From the NCBI GenBank assembly GCA_964498605.1, contig CAZCHK010000059.1:1-11278 (forward strand): DNA of 11,278 nt, in the 5' to 3' direction. Shown here one piece after another: positions 6,203-11,278 of the stretch. This DNA comes from JBGQAS01 sp964498605. Lineage in GTDB: Bacteria > Chloroflexota > Anaerolineae > Anaerolineales > Anaerolineaceae. The notes beneath the pieces are model-generated. The model was not told the DNA's origin. It saw nothing but the letters and a program-made list of their open reading frames with translations, and made no database searches. The position numbers were made by a program, and so were the translations under genes. Positions within the stretch are counted from its first letter, which is position 1. Each line of letters begins with the position of its first letter.

Positions 6203-7600
6203 GTGACAATTCCAACTTGGATTCAATCAGCCATCTTCTATCAAATATTCCCAGATCGTTTCTCGAATGGTGATAAATCCTATGACCCGGTTAATGTTCA
6301 TCCATGGGAAGATAAACCCACCAGCCAAAGTTTTTTTGGTGGAGATCTAAAAGGTATTGAAACAAAGTTAAGTCATATCACCGATTTGGGTGGAAACGCA
6401 ATTTACCTCAATCCAATCTTTTTATCCTCCTCAACACACAGGTACAACACAACGGATTATTTTAAAATTGATTACAAGTTAGGAAACTTAGGATCATTTC
6501 ATTCCTTGATCAGGGAATGCCACAAGAAGAACATCAAAGTGATCTTGGATGGTGTATTCAATCACTGCGGGAGAGGCTTTTTTGCTTTCTCGGATGTACT
6601 TGAAAATGGTATTAACTCTCCATACAAAGACTGGTTCAACATCCGAAAATTCCCACTCGATGCGTACTCACCTGGTGATGCTCTTGATTACGAGGGTTGG
6701 TGGAAGCATAAAAGTCTACCGAAATTAAATTTGTTCAACCAGGAAGTCCGAAATTATATATTCCGTGTTGCAGACTATTGGATAGCTGAAGGAGCAGACG
6801 GTTGGCGGTTAGATGTCCCTAATGAAATTGATGACGATGAATTCTGGCTTGAATTTCGGAATATCGTAAAGTCAGCCAATCCTGAAGCGTATCTTGTTGG
6901 TGAAATATGGGATATTAACAGACGGTGGGTTGGGGACACTCATTTCGATGGATTAATGAATTACCCTTTTCGCAGCGCGGTGATTGATGTAGTATCCAAA
7001 AAAATTTCCCCATTTGATTATTCATTCAGAATCAAGGAAATTCTGGATGCTTATCCCCAGGAAAATCACTATGCCATGCTGAACCTGTTAGGTTCTCATG
7101 ATGTAGAGAGGATCATATCGATCTTTGGAAATGACCTTGATAAATTGAAACAAGCCATATTTTTGCAAATGATGGCTGTGGGTTGCCCTTGTGTGTATTA
7201 CGGAGATGAGATTGGTTTGGAGGGGGGAAAGGATCCTGATTGCCGTAGAACAATGCCATGGGATAGGAATACATGGAACCTTGAAGTTCTGAATTGGACA
7301 AAACTGATGATTCACATCCGCAAGCAGCATGATGCGATCATGAGGGGAGATTATCAAATGCTGTCATTTTCTACTTACCCGGATTTAATCGGATTTATCC
7401 GCAGTTTGGGAGGTGAAAAAATTATTGGCCTGGTTAACACCAGTGACGGTACGCTCAACCTTACAACTGAATTATTTCAGCCAATTGTCAATCCACAGGA
7501 AAGATTTTTTGATCTGATTTCCAAAAATGATTACGATAATCAAAAGAATATCAAAATCAATGCCGCAGAGATGTTGTTGTTGAAAATCAAATCAGTTTAA
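6203..7600 (+). CDS. GH13 alpha-glucan hydrolase, cyclomaltodextrinase/neopullulanase-like
   Basis: 465 residues from GTG 6203. All four GH13 regions are present: DGVFNH (116-121), GWRLDVPNE (200-208) with nucleophile Asp204, GEIW (233-236) with acid/base Glu234, and LLGSHDVER (295-303) with transition-state Asp300. The fifth region LPKLN (172-176) resembles the MPKLN motif of cyclomaltodextrinases, neopullulanases and maltogenic amylases. The chain starts directly with the barrel (AIFYQIFPDRF, 10-20), so the N-terminal CBM34-type domain common in that group (usual length about 580) is absent. A short beta-domain follows from about 385. No signal peptide is seen, so it probably acts in the cytoplasm on imported maltodextrins or cyclodextrins, or on stored glucan. 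It lies 34 bp after fmt and 18 bp before the membrane-protein gene. Exact substrate and hydrolase versus transferase activity cannot be read from the sequence. Confidence 0.92.
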   Translation: MTIPTWIQSAIFYQIFPDRFSNGDKSYDPVNVHPWEDKPTSQSFFGGDLKGIETKLSHITDLGGNAIYLNPIFLSSSTHRYNTTDYFKIDYKLGNLGSFHSLIRECHKKNIKVILDGVFNHCGRGFFAFSDVLENGINSPYKDWFNIRKFPLDAYSPGDALDYEGWWKHKSLPKLNLFNQEVRNYIFRVADYWIAEGADGWRLDVPNEIDDDEFWLEFRNIVKSANPEAYLVGEIWDINRRWVGDTHFDGLMNYPFRSAVIDVVSKKISPFDYSFRIKEILDAYPQENHYAMLNLLGSHDVERIISIFGNDLDKLKQAIFLQMMAVGCPCVYYGDEIGLEGGKDPDCRRTMPWDRNTWNLEVLNWTKLMIHIRKQHDAIMRGDYQMLSFSTYPDLIGFIRSLGGEKIIGLVNTSDGTLNLTTELFQPIVNPQERFFDLISKNDYDNQKNIKINAAEMLLLKIKSV

Positions 7601-7618
7601 TCAATCTATAACATAAAA

Positions 7619-8647
7619 ATGATACAAACACTCGTAGTGAAAGAAAAACTGCGAAGAATTGAATGGTTAATATTCACTCTTTTAATTATTTGCGGGCTGG
7701 GATTGCCCCTGTTCTTTTCGCTTCTACACAGCGCATTAAATCTCGAATTACATCTGGAGGTAATTAATCATCCTGCTGCCATTGTAGATAGAAATACATT
7801 TTCCTACTCACTTCTTCTCATGATCCTTGAAGATTCGGGAGAGCCCGATACTGTCCTGTCGTCATTGATTCAATCCAATCCAGATTCCCCGGAGTTGCAG
7901 GAGCTTGTTGGCGATATCATTTCTCAAGAGTGGAAAAACGACTTCCTGTTGAGTGCTCTTCAAGGTGCTGCAATGTATAGCCGGGGGAAGACAGATATTT
8001 ATGAGGTCGAGGTGAATACTGTTCCAATAAAAATTGCGGTAAGCAACATCAGCTATGAACAGGCGCTGAAGACTTCTGTTTTACTACCTACCTGTTCTGA
8101 AAATCAGGATCCCTCTTTGATCGATGAATGCGTCACAGGAGATATCAATTTTTGGGTGAATACCTTCTTGTCCGATCTCAATTCCCAGTTTGACCAAGCA
8201 CAGGATGTTATCGTTCTGATCGACGAGAAAAACGATTATCAAGGGCTGAGGAACCTGCGAGGTTATTATAAGTTCTCTTATACGAGTCTGATCATTTGGA
8301 GCGCACTGCTCTTATTAGAATTGTTGGTAATCATTTTCAAGCGTAAACGTCTTTGGAAATTTATCAGAATACTTCAGGCATTGATATTCAGTGGCGTTTT
8401 CGCACTTTTTTGCGCGTTGTTGTTGTTAATCACAAAAACGACCCAATTATCTAATATGTCGCTTTTTGAATCCTTATGGTTTTTAAATCAATCGCAACAA
8501 ATCTCGCAATTAAGCAAGTTTGTTGGCTTTCAATTCATCATCAGTTACTGTCTGTTCTGCATTATTGAAATCGCAGTTGGTCTGCTTGGATTGTTGGCAA
8601 TTAAGGTGGCCGAGAAGTATTTCAAAAAACCGGTCAATCCAGGCTGA
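7619..8647 (+). CDS. Unrecognised four-TM membrane protein with an extracytoplasmic domain
   Basis: 342 residues, no family recognised. Predicted segments: TM1 about 14-37 after a basic N-terminus (KEKLRR), a soluble region 38-219, TM2 about 221-241, the basic loop KRKRLWKF (241-248), TM3 about 250-272, a polar loop 273-300, TM4 about 302-330, then a basic tail (EKYFKKP). The positive-inside rule gives N-in, a long outer domain, and C-in. The outer domain holds Cys159 and Cys171, which could form a disulfide, and helical stretches rich in acidic residues; I see no catalytic motif, lipobox or transporter signature. It begins 18 bp after the GH13 stop without a clear Shine-Dalgarno and probably shares its transcript. 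Its last 14 bp overlap the 3' end of mutS on the other strand. Function unknown; a membrane sensor or an assembly factor are equally possible. Confidence 0.85.
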   Translation: MIQTLVVKEKLRRIEWLIFTLLIICGLGLPLFFSLLHSALNLELHLEVINHPAAIVDRNTFSYSLLLMILEDSGEPDTVLSSLIQSNPDSPELQELVGDIISQEWKNDFLLSALQGAAMYSRGKTDIYEVEVNTVPIKIAVSNISYEQALKTSVLLPTCSENQDPSLIDECVTGDINFWVNTFLSDLNSQFDQAQDVIVLIDEKNDYQGLRNLRGYYKFSYTSLIIWSALLLLELLVIIFKRKRLWKFIRILQALIFSGVFALFCALLLLITKTTQLSNMSLFESLWFLNQSQQISQLSKFVGFQFIISYCLFCIIEIAVGLLGLLAIKVAEKYFKKPVNPG

Positions 8648-11204
8648 TATACTTATTCTTCCATTCATAGAGCTTGTTTAATGCCTCAAGCGGTGTGAGA
8701 CCATTTAGATCCATTTGGGACAACTCGTCGATTAATGGATTATTCTCAGGGAAGAGCCTTAATTGATTAATTGAGCTGTCTGAGGAGTGAAGTACTTCTC
8801 CCGATGTCGCTTCAAGCGAGTGTATGATTTCATACGCTCGTTGTATCAACGGTTTGGGTAATCCCGCAAGCTGTGCGACATGAATCCCATAAGATCTGTC
8901 AGATCCACCGTTAATAATCTTATGCATGAAAACAATTTTGCCGTTGGATTCAACAACCGCCACATTGTAATTCTTCACACCAGGGAGCATCTCGCTTAAA
9001 GATAATAACTCATGAAAATGTGTAGCAAATAGTGTTCTTGCTTTCAGATCAGGATGATTATGAACATATTCAATCACAGACCAGGCGATTGCCACGCCAT
9101 CGTAGGTGCTGGTACCACGCCCAATTTCATCAAGAATTAACAGACTGCGACTGGTCGCTGAGTTCAGTATTGATGCCGTTTCGGTCATCTCAATCATGAA
9201 GGTAGATTGACCAGAAAAAATCTCATCCTGAGCACCAATCCTTGTAAAGATCCGATCAACGATCCCGATTTTTGCAGAAGCTGCGGGAACGAAACAACCA
9301 ATTTGCGCCATCAGCACAATTAACGCAACTTGGCGAAGGAAAGTGCTTTTTCCACTCATGTTTGGGCCAGTTATGATCTGAATAATTTCCCCGTCACGAA
9401 AGATTGCGTTATTAGGTATAAATCTTTCGCCAGTAAGAAGTTTTTCGACGACAGGGTGGCGTGACTCGATTAACTCTAAAGCGGTATCGTTGGACAAATC
9501 AGGCCTTGTGTAGTTATTCTTTACAGAAGCTTCCGCAAAGCTCAGGAGGGTATCAATTTCTGCGATTGTCCTGGCAGTAGATAAGAAACTGGCGGACGAT
9601 TTTGACAAAATGGTGAGTACATTCCTGAATATGGTAATTTCCAAATCATGAATGCGTTCTTCAGCATTAAGTACGATGGATTCATATTCTTTCATTTCTG
9701 CGGTGATGAATCTCTCAGAATTTACCAGAGTCTGTTTACGAATGTATTCCTGAGGCACAGCGCTTGCAGCGCTACGAGAGATTTCAATGTAATATCCAAA
9801 AATCTTGTTGAATCCAACCTTTAAAGTTTTTATTCCAGTTCTTTTCTTTTCGATTTCTTCCAGGTCAGCGATCCACTGGCGTGCCGTTTGCGTGGATTCA
9901 ATGATTCGATCAAGTTCTTCAGAATATCCCTTTCTGATTATTCCAGTATGTTGAAGTGTCGCTGGGCTGTCATCAGCAATGGACAATTTGAGTAGTTCGA
10001 GTTCCTGAGATAGGATTGAAAAATTTTCAAGGAATAGATCCCGGAGACCTTCTTCAATAAAAAGCTTAGCAATCTTTGGTAGGATTGGTAATGTTTCTCT
10101 GACTGCCAGCAATTCTCTCGGTATGGCTTGATGAGCTGAAATTCGGTTAATGATTCTTTCGATGTCACATACTTTTGATAAGAAACCTGATAATTCGATC
10201 CTCAGATTGGTTCTTTTAAACAGTTGTCCCACTTTTTCTAACCTGGCATTAATTTCACTTACATCCAGCAGAGGTTCGTTGATCCATTCTCTGAGTAACC
10301 GGTGGCCCATCGGTGTTCTCGTATTATTTAATACGTTGAGTAAGGTACCATTTTGATCGTTATTTCGTATCGTTGAAGTTAGTTCGAGGTTTCTGCGTGT
10401 AACGCCATCCATGATAAGAAAATCTGTTAAAGAATAACTGGTCAAATTGCGTAGGGATGGTAATGCCGCTTGTTGTGTTTCTGAAAGGTATTGAATGATC
10501 ACTCCCGCTGACCGCGTGGACAAAGGATGTTCTCGCAAGCCATATCCATCCAAAGAGTTGACTTCAAAAAACTCTTTCAGAACACGGACGCATTGAGAAA
10601 AATCAAATTTCCAAGCTGGAATACGGGAGAGGTGAAATGATTCCAGTCCTTCGAGGTTGAATGACTCGGGGATCAGTATTTCTGAAGGAGTAAGTCTGGA
10701 AATTTCAGAGCGAACTACATTGAGAAGGTTATTGTGTCGAATTTGTGTTGTCCGAAAAAGTCCGGTCGATATATCTGCGTAAGAAATACCAGCCTGATCG
10801 TTTTCAATGATCAGGCACGTTAAATGGTTCGGTTTGTCGATTGAGAGCATTTCCGGTTCCATGAGCGTCCCGGGAGTTACAATTCTGACAACCTCTCGTG
10901 AAAATAATCCTTTTTTAGGCTGGGAGCCTACCTGTTCACAAATTGCAACATGATAGCCCTTATTGATTAATCGCCCAAGGTAGTTGTCCACCGCGTGATA
11001 AGGAATACCAGCCATTGGTATTCGGCTTCCTTTGGCAACATTTCTGGAGGTGAGCACAATGTCCAGTTCTTTCGACGTGGTTCTGGCATCCTCGTCAAAA
11101 GTTTCGTAGAAATCACCCAAACGAAAGAATAAGATCATATTCGGGTATTTCTTTTTTACTTGTAGATATTGCTTCCTTATTGGAGTAAGTTCATCCATGA
11201 TCAT
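8634..11204 (-). CDS. mutS: DNA mismatch repair protein MutS
   Basis: 856 residues, the usual MutS1 length (E. coli 853). It binds mismatches and small loops as a dimer and, on ATP exchange, recruits MutL. The mismatch-reading Phe-X-Glu is F32 and E34 in FFRLGDFYE (26-34). The connector, lever and clamp domains span about 125-575. The ATPase domain carries Walker A GPNMSGKST (613-621), the loop IFSGQSTFMIEMTE (662-675), Walker B LLILDE (688-693), GRGTSTYDG (695-703) and THFHE (728-732). QLRLF (814-818) fits a beta-clamp-binding motif, and TPLEALNKLYEWK (837-849) fits the C-terminal oligomerisation tail. It lacks the endonuclease Smr domain of MutS2. Start: ATG 11204 overlaps an upstream short frame (ATGA); ATG 11198 would also fit. 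mutL is not in the window. Confidence 0.97.
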   Translation of the reverse strand: MIMDELTPIRKQYLQVKKKYPNMILFFRLGDFYETFDEDARTTSKELDIVLTSRNVAKGSRIPMAGIPYHAVDNYLGRLINKGYHVAICEQVGSQPKKGLFSREVVRIVTPGTLMEPEMLSIDKPNHLTCLIIENDQAGISYADISTGLFRTTQIRHNNLLNVVRSEISRLTPSEILIPESFNLEGLESFHLSRIPAWKFDFSQCVRVLKEFFEVNSLDGYGLREHPLSTRSAGVIIQYLSETQQAALPSLRNLTSYSLTDFLIMDGVTRRNLELTSTIRNNDQNGTLLNVLNNTRTPMGHRLLREWINEPLLDVSEINARLEKVGQLFKRTNLRIELSGFLSKVCDIERIINRISAHQAIPRELLAVRETLPILPKIAKLFIEEGLRDLFLENFSILSQELELLKLSIADDSPATLQHTGIIRKGYSEELDRIIESTQTARQWIADLEEIEKKRTGIKTLKVGFNKIFGYYIEISRSAASAVPQEYIRKQTLVNSERFITAEMKEYESIVLNAEERIHDLEITIFRNVLTILSKSSASFLSTARTIAEIDTLLSFAEASVKNNYTRPDLSNDTALELIESRHPVVEKLLTGERFIPNNAIFRDGEIIQIITGPNMSGKSTFLRQVALIVLMAQIGCFVPAASAKIGIVDRIFTRIGAQDEIFSGQSTFMIEMTETASILNSATSRSLLILDEIGRGTSTYDGVAIAWSVIEYVHNHPDLKARTLFATHFHELLSLSEMLPGVKNYNVAVVESNGKIVFMHKIINGGSDRSYGIHVAQLAGLPKPLIQRAYEIIHSLEATSGEVLHSSDSSINQLRLFPENNPLIDELSQMDLNGLTPLEALNKLYEWKNKYISLD

Positions 11205-11235
11205 TTATTCTTCAAGTGGAGTTTGAACTTTTTCT

Positions 11236-11278
11236 TCATTCGTCCGTAAAGTCATCTGCAGTTAATGGTTGTGTGTTA
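11236..11278 (-). CDS. Probable C-terminal end of the gene upstream of mutS (partial)
   Basis: The minus-strand frame entering from the right edge reads 13 residues (NTQPLTADDFTDE) and stops at TGA 11238-11236. The acidic, gene-like tail and its place 31 bp before mutS suggest the end of a co-directional gene. Thirteen codons are too few to name a family or exclude chance. Confidence 0.35.
   Translation of the reverse strand, partial: NTQPLTADDFTDE

Noticed and set aside
7088..7357. Minus-strand frames of 62 and 89 codons
   Set aside because: They lie opposite the conserved region IV part of the GH13 gene and have no gene-like features.
9761..9780. AGCGCT-tgc-AGCGCT repeat in mutS
   Set aside because: It falls in the codons for a small Ala/Ser-rich stretch (SAASAV) in the coding region; local codon repetition explains it.

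Overview
The window carries housekeeping and accessory genes of a moderately AT-rich bacterium. The protein style points to Chloroflexota, most likely class Anaerolineae. The main reasons are a giant SHMT-aminomethyltransferase fusion of a kind I associate from memory with Anaerolineae, an ECF-type sigma factor followed by a tiny membrane protein, and several genes that lack a clear Shine-Dalgarno. This placement is an inference from protein character; no rRNA or other phylogenetic marker was available.

Layout. (1) Positions 1-3073, minus strand: one uninterrupted frame of 1024 codons, running off the left edge, fuses serine hydroxymethyltransferase (GlyA), a linker region of about 165 residues with no family I recognise, and glycine-cleavage T-protein (GcvT). 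(2) 3074-3279: leader of that gene, with a candidate promoter and an inverted repeat, next to the terminator of the upstream gene. (3) 3280-4125, minus: a monoacylglycerol-lipase-like alpha/beta hydrolase with a good promoter and ribosome binding site. (4) 4241-5064, plus: a sigma-70 family (ECF-like) factor whose stop overlaps the start of an 80-residue single-pass membrane protein. (5) 5065-5259: an intergenic stretch with no gene and no convincing terminator. (6) 5260-8647, plus: fmt (Met-tRNA formyltransferase), a GH13 alpha-glucan hydrolase and an unrecognised four-TM protein with an extracytoplasmic domain. The first gap is 34 bp and the second 18 bp, so they are probably one transcription unit. 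(7) 8634-11204, minus: mutS, convergent with and overlapping the membrane-protein gene by 14 bp. (8) 11205-11278: probably the last residues of the gene upstream of mutS.

How the genes work together. The GlyA-GcvT protein places two enzymes that share 5,10-methylene-THF on one chain: GcvT makes it from glycine (with the P, H and L proteins) and GlyA uses it to turn another glycine into serine. fmt also belongs to one-carbon metabolism (it uses 10-formyl-THF) but lies in a separate unit. The sigma factor and its small membrane partner look like a minimal membrane-signalling pair. The other neighbours show no clear shared pathway. I see no mobile element, CRISPR array, tRNA or rRNA.
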